64,000 nucleotides of DNA from Bog-473 sp963711065 (GCA_963711065.1 CAVQCO010000005.1:1-64000), one strand, 5' to 3'. Shown: positions 24,799 through 34,466, numbered from the stretch's first letter. A program made the numbers and translations. The notes: generated by a model not told the origin, from the sequence alone.

Positions 24799-26805
24799 CT
24801 AGCCCGCGGGGCGCAGCACCCGGCGGTGCTGGAGGAAGTCCACGAGGACGTAGCCGCCCAGGGCGTCGGGCGTCGTGTAGAAGGTGCGGCCGCCGTTGAC
24901 CCGCGAGATCTGCTCCACGAAGGGGTAGTGGGTGCGCTGGAGGTCGAGGGCGAACGTGTTGATCACAATGCCGGCCCGCGTGCAGCGGATGACCTCGGCC
25001 ATGGTGCGGCGCAGGGTCTCGGGGATCGGCGGGTAGTTGAAGTGCACCTCGCCGTGGTCGTCGATGTGCGCCGTCGGCTCGCCGTCGGTCACGACGATGA
25101 TCTGCTTGGTCCCGTGCTGGTGGGCCAGCAGTCGCCGCGACAGGGCGAGCGCGTGCTGCAGGTTGGTGCCGTAGACGTAGTCCCACATGGCCGTCGGGAT
25201 CTCGTCGGGCCGGATCTCGCGCGCGACCTCGGAGAAGCCCACGATGCCGAGGTAGTCGCGGGGGAACTTGGACGAGATGAGCGTCTGCAGCGCCATGGCC
25301 ATGCGCTTGGCCGGCACGAAGTTGTCGCGCATGGGCATCGACATGGACAGGTCGATGCACAGCACGGTGGCGCTGCGCGAGAGCGCCTCGACCTCGACGA
25401 CCTCGAAGTCCTCCGGCGTCAGGCGCACCGGCACGCCCGAGCCGCCGCGGCGCACCGCGTTGTGCACCGTGGTGGAGAGGTGCAGGTTCAGCGGGTCGCC
25501 GTACTCGTAGGCCTTCGTCGTCTCCTCGCGGTCGTGGCCCGAGCCGGTACGCAGCGCGGAGTGGTCGCCGATGCGGTCCTTGTTGATCTGGCCGAAGAGG
25601 TCGGCCAGCGCCTTCTGCCCCAGGCGCCGCACGCCGCGTGGCGTGAGCTCTATGCGGCCCCCCTGCTGCTCGATCAGCCCGGCGTCGGACAGCGACTTGG
25701 TGAGGTTGGCCAGGCGGTCGAGGGCCCGGGCCGCGTCCTCGCCCATGTGCTGGCGTACCTGGTCCAGGTCGATCTCGCCCAGCGCAGCCGGCGTGGAGGC
25801 GGACTGGAGCACCTCTTCCATGCGGTCGAGCTGGCCGAGCTGCGTGGCCAGGTCGGTGGCCCTGCTCAGGCTCATCGGGCCCTCGCCGTTGAAGTCGTAG
25901 GACTGCTGCCAGCCGGCGTCGGGCACGGCGCGCTGGAGGTTCTGGGCCAGGCGCTCCACCTGCCAGCGCAGGTCCATGTCCTCGAGCACCGAGTCCATCA
26001 GGGCGCGCAGCTGCGCCTGTTGCTCGGGCGAGAGAGAGTTCCACACCGCCTGGGCGGCCGCCATGCGCTCGGCCAGCTGCTCCAGGAGCTCGTCGAGCGT
26101 CTGCGGGTTGCCGGGGAACATGTCGCCGTACTGCGCCATGAACTCCTCGAAGCTCGGGTCGATCTCCTCACCCTGCTCGCGCTGCTCGAGCATCTTGTTG
26201 AGGGCGTCGTAGGCGTCGCGCATGCGCGCCATCTGCTCGGGGCTCATGTTGGAGAGCGCGTCGGACGCGCCTTCGAAGAACGTGTCGGCCATCTCGCGGC
26301 GGAGCTCCTCGACGAGCTCCTCGAAGCGCTCCCGCGCCTCGGACGACACGAAGTCGTAGTGCTGCAGCGAGCCGATGCGGCCGGCCGGGTCGTCGGGCTG
26401 GAGGTCGAGGGCCATGCGCCGCTCGGTGGCGACGTCGTCGGTGACCTCGCTGCGGCGCTGGTCGCCCGAGGAGTGCGCCTCCTCGACGAGGTCGTCGATG
26501 GCGGCCCGCTCGTCCTGCTCTATCTCGTCGAGCTGGCGCGTGAGCTCGGCCATGCGGCCGTCGGGGTCGCCCTCGGCCAGCATCTCGGCGCGGCGCCGGC
26601 GCAGCTGGTCGAGCAGGTCGCGCAGGCCCGGGACCTGGTCGCCGTCCGCGGTGTGGAAGCCGCTGCGCAGGAGGCGCCGGAGCGCGTCGTCGAGGTCACC
26701 GCCGGCGAGCAGGTCGTCGGTGAGGCCGGCCAGGAGGTCGTCGGGGTCGAGGTCGGCGAACTGCTGGGTGCCGTCCCACTCCGAGTAGTCGTAGCCGACG
26801 CTCAC
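24799..26805 (-). CDS. VWA-domain protein, partner of MoxR-type ATPase
   Basis: 668 residues. A large acidic helical N-terminal two-thirds is followed by a von Willebrand A domain (about 475-650) with a full MIDAS: DLSMS at 485-489, Thr547 and Asp574 (VVTDGEP). Such proteins work with MoxR AAA+ ATPases as chaperone-like systems that insert metals or mature envelope/enzyme complexes. The gene follows the MoxR-like ATPase by about 20 bases on the same strand, the canonical pair. No obvious client gene is adjacent. Start ATG at 26805. Confidence 0.9.
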   Translation of the reverse strand: MSVGYDYSEWDGTQQFADLDPDDLLAGLTDDLLAGGDLDDALRRLLRSGFHTADGDQVPGLRDLLDQLRRRRAEMLAEGDPDGRMAELTRQLDEIEQDERAAIDDLVEEAHSSGDQRRSEVTDDVATERRMALDLQPDDPAGRIGSLQHYDFVSSEARERFEELVEELRREMADTFFEGASDALSNMSPEQMARMRDAYDALNKMLEQREQGEEIDPSFEEFMAQYGDMFPGNPQTLDELLEQLAERMAAAQAVWNSLSPEQQAQLRALMDSVLEDMDLRWQVERLAQNLQRAVPDAGWQQSYDFNGEGPMSLSRATDLATQLGQLDRMEEVLQSASTPAALGEIDLDQVRQHMGEDAARALDRLANLTKSLSDAGLIEQQGGRIELTPRGVRRLGQKALADLFGQINKDRIGDHSALRTGSGHDREETTKAYEYGDPLNLHLSTTVHNAVRRGGSGVPVRLTPEDFEVVEVEALSRSATVLCIDLSMSMPMRDNFVPAKRMAMALQTLISSKFPRDYLGIVGFSEVAREIRPDEIPTAMWDYVYGTNLQHALALSRRLLAHQHGTKQIIVVTDGEPTAHIDDHGEVHFNYPPIPETLRRTMAEVIRCTRAGIVINTFALDLQRTHYPFVEQISRVNGGRTFYTTPDALGGYVLVDFLQHRRVLRPAG

Positions 26806-26824
26806 GCGGGCACGCTCACCGTCG

Positions 26825-28303
26825 CTACTTGCGCCCGCGGTAGAGCGCCCGGGCGCCCGAGGCGTCCTTGTTCAGGCGCTTGGTCAGGTGCAGCCCCTCG
26901 AGGAGGAACTCGAGGGCGCTGGCCATGAGGGCGGGCGACTCGGACCCGGCCGCCTCGGGACCGGCCAGCTTGCGGGTCGGCGGCTCCAGCTCGGGGATGT
27001 CGGCCAGGACGGCCAGGTAGGCGGCCGAGGGCAGGTCGTCGCCCACGTGCACCACCACCTGGTCGTGGAAGGCGGCCACGATCGCCTGCGGGTCCTCCAG
27101 CGTGACCCGGCGCCGGAACACCGAGAGGGTGGCGGCGGCGACGAGCTGGGCCACCACCTCGTCCTCGTGCCCCTCCTCCATGGCCTCGACCTCGATCTTG
27201 CCCTGGGTCGAGGGCACCAGCGACGAGAGGTCGCTGACGCGGGGCACCGCCACCGGCTCGCCGGTGCGCAGGGCCCGGCGCACCGACGAGGCGACCAGCG
27301 TCTCGTAGTTGGCGATGGACAGGCGGACCGAGACCCCGCTGCGCTGGTTGAGGTGGGTGCTGCGCCGGGCCAGCTGGCTGACCTCGGCGATGACCTCCTT
27401 CATGAACGGCGGCACGCTGACGGGGACGCCCGCCGTCGGCAGGTCGGCCTCGCCCTCCATGATCCTGACCTCGGTCATGGTCTCGAACGGGTAGTGCGTG
27501 CGGATCTGCGCGCCGAAGCGGTCCTTGAGCGGCGTGATGATGCGGCCGCGGTTGGTGTAGTCCTCGGGGTTGGCCGTGGCGACCAGCATGATGTCGAGCG
27601 GAAGCCGGATGCGGTGCCCCCGGATCTGCACGTCGCGCTCCTCCAAGATGTTGAGCAGCCCCACCTGGATGCGCTCGGAGAGGTCGGGCAGCTCGTTGAT
27701 GGCGAAGATGCCGCGGTTGACCCGCGGGATGAGCCCGTAGTGCAGCGCCAGCTCGTCGCTCAGGTAGCGGCCCTCGGCGATCTTGATGGGGTCGACCTCG
27801 CCGATGAGGTCGGCGATGGAGGTGTCGGGCGTGGCGAGCTTCTCGCCGTAGCGCTGCGAGCGGTGCACCCAGTCGACCGGCGTCGCCTCGCCGAGCTCGT
27901 CGACCAGGTCGAGGGCGAAGCGCGACACGGGGCTGTAGGGGTCGTCGTTGATCTCGGAGCCGGCCACGACGGGCATCCACTCGTCGAGCAGGCCGACCAT
28001 GGAGCGGATGACCCGGGTCTTGGCCTGGCCCCGCTCGCCCAGGAGGATCATGTCGTGGCCGGCCAGGATCGCGTTCTCCAGCTGGGGGACGACGGTCTCC
28101 TCGAAGCCGAGCACGCCGGGCACGAGCGACCGGCCGGCGGCGATGGCCTTGGCGGTGTTGCGCCGCATCTCCTCGGCCACCGGCACGGACTCCCAGCCCG
28201 AGGCACGGAGGTCGGCCAGCGCGCGGGGCAGGTCGGCAGGCGCCACCATGGCGCCGGGAGCCGGGGTCGCGGAGGGGTCGAAGTGCGGGGAGGGGCCGTC
28301 CAT
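26825..28303 (-). CDS. MoxR/ChlI-type AAA+ ATPase
   Basis: 492 residues. Walker A is GERGQAKT (89-96), Walker B lies in GIFAINELPDL, and the sensor-1 region is LVATANPEDYTNRG, which also fits Mg-chelatase I-like and MoxR ATPases. The C-terminal part is the helical lid plus an extension. ATP-driven remodelling with the VWA protein encoded just downstream is the likely role. Start ATG at 28303; no other gene precedes it on this strand except a LysR gene ending 76 bases earlier. Confidence 0.9.
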   Translation of the reverse strand: MDGPSPHFDPSATPAPGAMVAPADLPRALADLRASGWESVPVAEEMRRNTAKAIAAGRSLVPGVLGFEETVVPQLENAILAGHDMILLGERGQAKTRVIRSMVGLLDEWMPVVAGSEINDDPYSPVSRFALDLVDELGEATPVDWVHRSQRYGEKLATPDTSIADLIGEVDPIKIAEGRYLSDELALHYGLIPRVNRGIFAINELPDLSERIQVGLLNILEERDVQIRGHRIRLPLDIMLVATANPEDYTNRGRIITPLKDRFGAQIRTHYPFETMTEVRIMEGEADLPTAGVPVSVPPFMKEVIAEVSQLARRSTHLNQRSGVSVRLSIANYETLVASSVRRALRTGEPVAVPRVSDLSSLVPSTQGKIEVEAMEEGHEDEVVAQLVAAATLSVFRRRVTLEDPQAIVAAFHDQVVVHVGDDLPSAAYLAVLADIPELEPPTRKLAGPEAAGSESPALMASALEFLLEGLHLTKRLNKDASGARALYRGRK

Positions 28304-28379
28304 GGACGAAGCCTAAACCGTTGCCTCCGGGCACGGCGCGTCGGGCCGTCCACGCTGCCGATGGGCGGGGACGGGCGCG

Positions 28380-29303
28380 CTACTGCAACGGGAATGGGGC
28401 ACGCCGCCCCCGACCCTCCCCGGAGGCCGCGCCGGCGACGAGCTGGTCGGCCAGCGCGCGCGCCGGGCGCGCGAGCGCGCGGTCGCCCCGCTGGGCCAGC
28501 GCGACGGTGCGGCTCAACTCCGGGCCGCCGAAGGGGATGGCGACGAGCGAGCCGTCGCCGGGCACGGCGATGGCGGGCACCACCGCTGCGCCGAGGCCGG
28601 CGGCCACGAAGGCGAGCACGCCCGCCATCTCGCCGCCCTCGCTGACGAGATGCGGCGCGACGCCCGCGTCGGCGCAGGCGCCCAGGGTCACCGCGCGCAG
28701 GTCGTAGCCCTCGCGGAACATCACCAGGTCGAGACCGTCGAGGTCGGCGACGCGGACCCGGCGCCGGCGGGCGAACGGGTGGTCGGGCGCGGTCGCGAGC
28801 ACGAGCGGGTCGTCGAAGAGCGGCGTGGTGGCGACGAGGGGGTCGGTGACCGGGAGGACGACGAGGGCGAGGTCGACCTCGCCCGCCGCGACCTGGGGCA
28901 CCAGTTGGCGCGAGCCCGCCTCCACCACCGACAGGTCGATGCCGGGGTGACCGGCGTGGAACGCGACGAGCGCGGGGGCCAGCACGCTGGTCACGAGGCT
29001 CGGCGTGGCGCCGATCCCCACGTGGCCCCGCGCCATGCCCGACAGCGCCCGCGCCTCTGCCCCGGTGGCATCGACGTCGGCCAGGACGCGCCGCATGAAG
29101 GGCACCAGCACGTTCCCGTCGGGGGTCAGCGTGACGCGCCCCTGGCCTGGGCCGCGGTTGAAGAGGACCACGCCGAGCTCGTGCTCGAGCAGCCGGACCT
29201 GACGCGAGAGCGACGGCTGGGCCAGGTGCAGCCGGGAGGCGGCCCGGGTGAAGCTCTCCTCCTCGGCGACGGCCAGGGCGTAGGCCAGCTGGTGCAACTG
29301 CAT
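28380..29303 (-). CDS. LysR-family transcriptional regulator
   Basis: 307 residues: an N-terminal winged helix-turn-helix (FTRAASRLHLAQPSLSRQVRLLEHELG, about 18-44) and a two-lobed effector domain of periplasmic-binding type from about 90 (GHVGIGATPSLVTSVLAPALVAFH). LysR regulators usually control a divergent gene; here that is the succinate dehydrogenase operon, with 190 bases between the starts. Control of that operon by this protein is an inference from layout. Confidence 0.93.
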   Translation of the reverse strand: MQLHQLAYALAVAEEESFTRAASRLHLAQPSLSRQVRLLEHELGVVLFNRGPGQGRVTLTPDGNVLVPFMRRVLADVDATGAEARALSGMARGHVGIGATPSLVTSVLAPALVAFHAGHPGIDLSVVEAGSRQLVPQVAAGEVDLALVVLPVTDPLVATTPLFDDPLVLATAPDHPFARRRRVRVADLDGLDLVMFREGYDLRAVTLGACADAGVAPHLVSEGGEMAGVLAFVAAGLGAAVVPAIAVPGDGSLVAIPFGGPELSRTVALAQRGDRALARPARALADQLVAGAASGEGRGRRAPFPLQ

Positions 29304-29348
29304 GCTGTTTCAGAGTCTATCGCTCTGATCTTCATGCTCTTTATGTCT

Positions 29349-29377
29349 TTGACGTGCGCCACGGCGGCCCGTAGGGT
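29349..29377 (+). promoter_or_regulatory. Candidate sigma-A promoter for the succinate dehydrogenase operon
   Basis: TTGACG (29349-29354) and TAGGGT (29372-29377) are separated by 17 bases, about 115 bases before the first operon start. The interval up to 29303 would hold the LysR-binding site. Supported by motif quality and position only. Confidence 0.5.
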
Positions 29378-29493
29378 CACCGTGCAGCGGCGGGGCAACT
29401 TGCACCGCCGCACGAGGACGTCTGATGATTTGGCGGCGCCGGCCGCTGAGCCTGAGCTGTGCAATCGGAGAGTCGGGCACTGAGGAGGTGCGG

Positions 29494-30321
29494 GTGACGA
29501 CGACGGTCGAGAGTGCGAGCGCGACCCCGGTCGCGATCGGGGCGGGCCGGGGCGGGCCGGACCAGCCGACGCTGCGCAAGGACCTCTGGTGGGTCGAGCC
29601 GGCCATCACCGCCACCGTGCTGCTGGCCTTCGTCGCCTACTCGACCTGGGCCGCCTTCGTCGGCAAGGACTACTTCGCCGGGCCCGACCTGCACCGCAAC
29701 CTGATCTCGCCCTTCTACTCCCCCTGCATCGCCAACAGCTGCGTGCCGGGCAGCCACGCCTTCGGGACGCTGCCCTTCTGGAACTACTCGCCGGCGCTGC
29801 TGATCCTGATCTTCCCGCTCGGCTTCCGCCTCACCTGCTACTACTACCGCAAGGCCTACTACCGCTCCTTCTGGCTGTCGCCGCCGGCCTGCGCGGTGTC
29901 CGACGCCCACCGCAGCTACAGCGGAGAGACCCGCTTCCCGCTGATCCTGCAGAACGTCCACCGCTACTTCTTCTGGGTCCTGCTGCTCTTCAACTGCGTG
30001 CTGACCTACGACGCCATCATCGCCTTCCGCCAGCCCGGCTACGGGATCGGCGTCAGCGTCGGCGCCCTGGTCCTGTGCGCCAACGCCGCCTTCCTGTGGC
30101 TCTACTCGCTGTCGTGCCACGCCTGCCGTCACTTCTGCGGCGGCCAGGTCAAGTCCTTCGCCAAGCACCCGACGCGCTACAAGCTCTGGAAGTTCGTCAC
30201 ACCGCTCAACGCGCACCACATGCAATTCGCCTGGATCAGCCTCTTCGGCGTCGCCCTCTGCGACCTCTACGTCCGCCTGGTGGCCAGCGGGACGATCCAC
30301 GACCCCGGCTTCCACTTCTAG
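29494..30321 (+). CDS. Succinate dehydrogenase membrane-anchor subunit (Sdh1-like)
   Basis: 275 residues with about five hydrophobic segments. It resembles the single large anchor of the actinobacterial Sdh1 type rather than paired SdhC/SdhD. It delivers electrons from succinate oxidation to quinone. A dense ligand cluster, CHACRHFC (208-215), with further His residues (AHHM, 240-243), could hold the membrane-embedded Rieske-type Fe-S centre described for mycobacterial Sdh1. Start GTG at 29494 has GAGGAGG five bases upstream; the frame opens earlier but without homology. First gene of a three-gene operon. Confidence 0.85.
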   Translation: MTTTVESASATPVAIGAGRGGPDQPTLRKDLWWVEPAITATVLLAFVAYSTWAAFVGKDYFAGPDLHRNLISPFYSPCIANSCVPGSHAFGTLPFWNYSPALLILIFPLGFRLTCYYYRKAYYRSFWLSPPACAVSDAHRSYSGETRFPLILQNVHRYFFWVLLLFNCVLTYDAIIAFRQPGYGIGVSVGALVLCANAAFLWLYSLSCHACRHFCGGQVKSFAKHPTRYKLWKFVTPLNAHHMQFAWISLFGVALCDLYVRLVASGTIHDPGFHF

Positions 30322-30340
30322 GACGGGACAGAGGACTCGC

Positions 30341-32188
30341 ATGGCCGACACCGGGACACGGACGCAGGGGCAGACGCACGAGTACGAGACGCACGACTAC
30401 GACGTCATCGTCATCGGCGCCGGCGGCGCCGGTCTGCGCGCCGTCATCGAGGCCAAGGAACGGGGCTTGCGGGTGGCGGTGATCTGCAAGTCGCTGCTCG
30501 GCAAGGCCCACACGGTCATGGCTGAGGGCGGCATCGCCGCCGCCATGGGCAATGTCTGGCCCGAGGACAACTGGCAGGTCCACTTCCGCGACACCATGCG
30601 CGGCGGCAAGATGCTCAACAACTGGCGCATGGCGCAGCTCCACGCCATGGAGGCGCCCGACCGGGTCTACGAGCTGGAGCGCTGGGGCGCCCTGCTCGAC
30701 CGCACCGCCGACGGCCGCATCACCCAGCGCGACTTCGGCGGCCATCGCTACGCCCGCCTGGCCCACGTCGGCGACCGCACCGGGCTGGAGCTGATCCGCA
30801 CCCTGCAGCAGAAGGTCGTCTCCATGGACACCGACGTGTTCATGGAGTGCAAGATCCTGCGCCTGTTGCCCGACGCCGAGGGCCGCATCAGCGGGGCGGT
30901 GGGCTACATGCGCGCCACCGGCGAGATGAAGCTCTTCACCGCCAAGGCCTTCATCCTCGCCACGGGCTCGATCGGCAAGTCGTGGAAGTACACCTCCAAC
31001 TCGTGGGAGTCCGTCGGCGACGGCCACGCCATGGCCATCTGGGCCGGGGCCGACGTCATCGACATGGAAGCCGTTCAGTTCCACCCGACCGGCATGGTGT
31101 GGCCGCTCTCGGTGCGCGGCATCCTCGTCACCGAGGGCGTGCGTGGCGACGGCGGGGTGCTGCGCAACTCCGAGGGCACCCGCTTCATGTTCAACTACGT
31201 CGCCGACATGTTCCGGGCCGAGACGGCGGAGACCGAAGAAGAAGCTGACGCCTGGTACGAGGACCACCACAACAACCGGCGCACGCCCGACCTGCTGCCG
31301 CGTGACGAGGTGGCCCGGGCCATCAACGCCGAGGTCAAGGCGGGCCGGGGCAGCCCCCACGGCGGCGTCTTCCTCGACATCGCCTCGCGGCGGACGCCCG
31401 AGTACATCAAGCGCCGCCTCCCGTCCATGTACCACCAGTTCATGGAGCTGGCCGGCGTCGACATCACGGCCGGACCCTTCGAGGTCGGTCCCACGTGCCA
31501 CTACATGATGGGCGGGGTGCGCGTCGACGCCGAGACCCAGGCCGCCACCGTCCCCGGCCTCTTCGCCGCGGGCGAGGTGGCGGGGGGCATGCACGGCGCG
31601 AACCGCCTGGGCGGCAACTCGCTCTCGGACCTCGTCGTCTTCGGCCGCCGGGCCGGCATCGGTGCGGCCGACTTCGCGGAGGGCCGCGCCGGTACGCCGA
31701 GCGTCACCGAGGCGGAGGTCGCCTCGGTGATCGACGAGGCGTTCGCGCCGTTCGGGCGTGAGGACGGCTACAACCCCTACGACGTCCACGAGGAGCTGCA
31801 GGAGACGATGCAGTCGCTGGTCGGCATCATCCGCACCGGCCCCGAGCTCGAAGAGGCGCTCACCAAGTTGGAGGACCTCAAGCAGCGGACGGCCAAGGTG
31901 CAGGTGAAGGGCGGCCGTTCCTACAACCCCGGCTGGAACCTGGCCACCGACCTGCCCTCCATGATCACCACCTCCATCGCCGTCGCCCAAGGCGCGCTCA
32001 ACCGCAAGGAGTCGAGGGGCGGCCACACCCGGGAGGACTTCCCGGGTCCCGATCCCGAAATGGGCAAGGTCAACTTCGTGCAGCACCAGAAGGGGGAGCA
32101 CGGCTACCTGGCACCCATCGCCATCGGCCCCGAGCCGCTGCCCGTCATGCCGGACGACCTGCGCGCACTGCTCGAGGAGGGACACTGA
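30341..32188 (+). CDS. sdhA: Succinate dehydrogenase/fumarate reductase flavoprotein subunit
   Basis: 615 residues. The FAD Rossmann motif VIVIGAGGAGLRA is at 22-34, and the flavin-attachment His57 lies in HTVMAEGG. The conserved CHYMMGGVRVD and AAGEVAGGMHGANRLGGNSL segments of the catalytic domain are present. It oxidises succinate to fumarate and passes electrons to the iron-sulfur subunit. Its stop overlaps the ATG of the next gene by one base (TGATG). It lies 19 bases after the anchor gene. Confidence 0.95.
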   Translation: MADTGTRTQGQTHEYETHDYDVIVIGAGGAGLRAVIEAKERGLRVAVICKSLLGKAHTVMAEGGIAAAMGNVWPEDNWQVHFRDTMRGGKMLNNWRMAQLHAMEAPDRVYELERWGALLDRTADGRITQRDFGGHRYARLAHVGDRTGLELIRTLQQKVVSMDTDVFMECKILRLLPDAEGRISGAVGYMRATGEMKLFTAKAFILATGSIGKSWKYTSNSWESVGDGHAMAIWAGADVIDMEAVQFHPTGMVWPLSVRGILVTEGVRGDGGVLRNSEGTRFMFNYVADMFRAETAETEEEADAWYEDHHNNRRTPDLLPRDEVARAINAEVKAGRGSPHGGVFLDIASRRTPEYIKRRLPSMYHQFMELAGVDITAGPFEVGPTCHYMMGGVRVDAETQAATVPGLFAAGEVAGGMHGANRLGGNSLSDLVVFGRRAGIGAADFAEGRAGTPSVTEAEVASVIDEAFAPFGREDGYNPYDVHEELQETMQSLVGIIRTGPELEEALTKLEDLKQRTAKVQVKGGRSYNPGWNLATDLPSMITTSIAVAQGALNRKESRGGHTREDFPGPDPEMGKVNFVQHQKGEHGYLAPIAIGPEPLPVMPDDLRALLEEGH

Positions 32189-32964
32189 TGGCCGACGAGA
32201 AGGTGACGATGCGGGTGTGGCGGGGGGACGACGACGGCGGCGAGTTCACCGACTACGTGATGCCCGCCGTCGAGGGCGAGGTGGTGCTCGACGTGATCCA
32301 CCGCATTCAGGCGAGCGACGCGCCCGACCTGGCCTGCCGCTGGAACTGCAAGGCCGGCAAGTGCGGCTCGTGCTCCGCAGAGATCAACGGGCTGCCACGC
32401 CTCATGTGCATGACGCGCATGGACACCCTGCCCGAGGGCGAGCCGGTGACGGTGGCGCCCATGAAGACCTTCCCCGTCATCCGCGACCTGGTGACCGACG
32501 TCTCGTTCAACTTCGAGGTGGCCAAGACGATCCCCGCCTTCGAGCCCGGCCCCGAGCCCGAGGGCGGCTACCGGATGCTGCAGATCGACGTCGAGCGCGG
32601 CCAGGAGTTCCGCAAGTGCATCGAGTGCTTCATGTGCCAGGACGTCTGCCATGTCATCCGCGACCACGAGGACAACAAGCCCAAGTACGCCGGGCCGCGC
32701 TTCTTCATCCGCTTCGCCGAGCTGGAGATGCACCCCCTCGACGTCAACGACCGCCGGGAGCTGGCCCATGACCGCGGGCTCGGCATGTGCAACATCACCA
32801 AGTGCTGCACCGAGGTCTGCCCCGAGCACATCAAGATCACCGACAACGGCATTATCCCGATGAAGGAGCGCGTGGTGGACGCGCGCTACGACCCGGTGGC
32901 CTGGCTCGGCCGCAAGATCACCGGCCGCTCGAAGAAGACCGCCCGGGAGGCCTCCGCCGGCTGA
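32188..32964 (+). CDS. sdhB: Succinate dehydrogenase iron-sulfur subunit
   Basis: 258 residues. The plant-type [2Fe-2S] ligands are C50, C54, C59, C62 and C74; the C-terminal ferredoxin-type clusters use C144/C147/C150/C154 and C201/C206-207/C211 followed by Pro. This wires the flavoprotein to the quinone site in the membrane anchor. Translation is coupled to sdhA through a one-base overlap. Confidence 0.95.
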   Translation: MADEKVTMRVWRGDDDGGEFTDYVMPAVEGEVVLDVIHRIQASDAPDLACRWNCKAGKCGSCSAEINGLPRLMCMTRMDTLPEGEPVTVAPMKTFPVIRDLVTDVSFNFEVAKTIPAFEPGPEPEGGYRMLQIDVERGQEFRKCIECFMCQDVCHVIRDHEDNKPKYAGPRFFIRFAELEMHPLDVNDRRELAHDRGLGMCNITKCCTEVCPEHIKITDNGIIPMKERVVDARYDPVAWLGRKITGRSKKTAREASAG

Positions 32965-33017
32965 ACCGCCCGCGAGGGCTTCCGGCCCGGCGCCGACTCG
33001 CCTAGCCTCGCTTCGCC

Positions 33018-33530
33018 ATGGCCCGCTACTTGTCCCCCGAATGGGTCGCCTCGTTCGACGCCGCCCTCGGCGCGCTGGACCTCTCCGACGCGGTCGCCGC
33101 GGCCGGTGCGGGCTCGCTCGCCGCGGCCGACGGGACGTTCAGCGTGGCCCAGGTCATCACGGGCGTTCCTGGCGGGACCGGCGAGGCCGCAGACGAGGTG
33201 CGGGTCGTCCTCACGGTCGCCGGCGGCCGGGCGCGCCTCGTCCTGGACCCCGGGCACGAGCTGGCGGGCACGGCGACGATCGCGCTCGCCTACGCCGACG
33301 CGCTCGCCATGGCGCGCGGCGAACTCGACCCCGCCGACGCACTGGCAGCGGGACGCGTGCGCGTGCGCGGCGACCTGGCGGCGCTGGTCGCCGGCCAGGA
33401 CATCCTCGCCGAGGCGGGGCGGCGGCTCGGCGCGGACCTGACCGGCCTCACGGACCCGGCTGAGGACGCGGACGCGACAGGCACCGGCGCGACGACGGAG
33501 GGCGGCGCGGCGGCCGATGGCGCGGGCTGA
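33018..33530 (+). CDS. SCP2 sterol-binding domain protein
   Basis: 170 residues with an SCP-2-like lipid-binding fold: LSPEWVASFDAAL at the start, the strand-rich VRVVLTVAGGRARLVLDPG and the closing helix region RGELDPADALAAGRVRVRGDLAALVAGQ, which is typical of the family. It probably binds an acyl-CoA, sterol or other lipid in the cytosol. The C-terminus is disordered and Ala/Thr-rich. Its stop lies 14 bases inside the next SDR gene, so the two are coupled. Confidence 0.8.
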   Translation: MARYLSPEWVASFDAALGALDLSDAVAAAGAGSLAAADGTFSVAQVITGVPGGTGEAADEVRVVLTVAGGRARLVLDPGHELAGTATIALAYADALAMARGELDPADALAAGRVRVRGDLAALVAGQDILAEAGRRLGADLTGLTDPAEDADATGTGATTEGGAAADGAG

Positions 33531-34326
33531 GCGGGCGCGCCCACCCGACTACGGCGGCCGCTACCGCGGTCGGGTCGCCGTCGTCACCGGGGCCTCCGCC
33601 GGCCTCGGTGCGCAACTCTGCCGCGACCTCGCCCGCGCCGGCGCGACCGTCGTCGGCCTCGCCCGCACCACCGATCGCCTCGAGGCACTGGCCGCCGAGC
33701 TGCGGGCCTCCTCCCCGGCCTCCGCGACCCTGACGTGCGACGTGGCCGACACCGCGGCGCTGCGGCGGGCGCTCGACCGGGTGACCGAGACCCAGGGCCC
33801 CGTCGACCTGCTGGTCAACAACGCGGCCCAGGACCCGGGCGTGCGCCTCGTCGACATCGGCGAAAAGGAGTTCCGCCACACCCTCGACGTGAACTTCTTC
33901 GCCCCGGTGGTCGCCACGCTCGCCGTGATGCCCGGCATGGTCGAGCGGGGACGCGGCATCATCGTCAACGTGTCCTCGGACGGCGGGCGCCTGCCCTCGC
34001 CGGGCCCCGGCGCCTACCCCTCCTCGAAGGCAGCCCTGAGCGCCTTCAGCGAGTCGATCGCCTTCCGGCTGGCCTCCAAGGGGGTCCGCGTCCAGGTGGT
34101 CTACCCGGCGTTCATGCCCACCGAGCTGGGGCTCGAGGCCCTCGGGCGCGGCCTGCGCAAGCCGCCCCGCCTGACGGTCCGCTCGGTCGAGGCGGTGTCG
34201 CAGCGCATCCTGGCCAAGGCCGGAGGCCCCGGGCTCGAGATCAGCGTGTCGGGCCTCATCGACGTGGCCATGGTCTTCCGCGCCGTCATGCCCCGCACCT
34301 ACCACCGGCTGCGTCGCAGCTGGTAG
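33517..34326 (+). CDS. SDR family NAD(P)-dependent oxidoreductase
   Basis: 269 residues. TGASAGLG at 24-31, NNAA at 101-104, catalytic Ser153/154, Tyr167 and Lys171 (YPSSKAA). The C-terminal stretch VEAVSQRILAKAGGPGLEISVSGL resembles SDRs acting on lipid or keto-acyl substrates. It overlaps the SCP2 gene, supporting a shared lipid-related role. The exact substrate is unknown. The 140 bases after it, up to the next small gene, are GC-rich with no gene. Confidence 0.85.
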   Translation: MARAERARPPDYGGRYRGRVAVVTGASAGLGAQLCRDLARAGATVVGLARTTDRLEALAAELRASSPASATLTCDVADTAALRRALDRVTETQGPVDLLVNNAAQDPGVRLVDIGEKEFRHTLDVNFFAPVVATLAVMPGMVERGRGIIVNVSSDGGRLPSPGPGAYPSSKAALSAFSESIAFRLASKGVRVQVVYPAFMPTELGLEALGRGLRKPPRLTVRSVEAVSQRILAKAGGPGLEISVSGLIDVAMVFRAVMPRTYHRLRRSW

Positions 34327-34466
34327 CACGCCCGGTGCGACCCTGCCGGCCGGCGGCCCGGCCGAAGGGGGCAGCCGGACCCCCGGGCGGTCAAGCGAAC
34401 AACGCGTGACGGAAGTATCGTTTGTGCACCGGCTCGCAAAGGTCGGGCCGCAGTAGGAGGGACGAC

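Noticed and set aside
24826..28645. Long rightward frames across the VWA and MoxR genes
   Set aside because: Both lie opposite strongly supported genes with intact catalytic motifs; the translations are repetitive shadow sequence.
30236..32185. Leftward 649-codon frame opposite sdhA
   Set aside because: The plus strand encodes an unmistakable flavoprotein subunit; the antisense frame has no recognisable domain.
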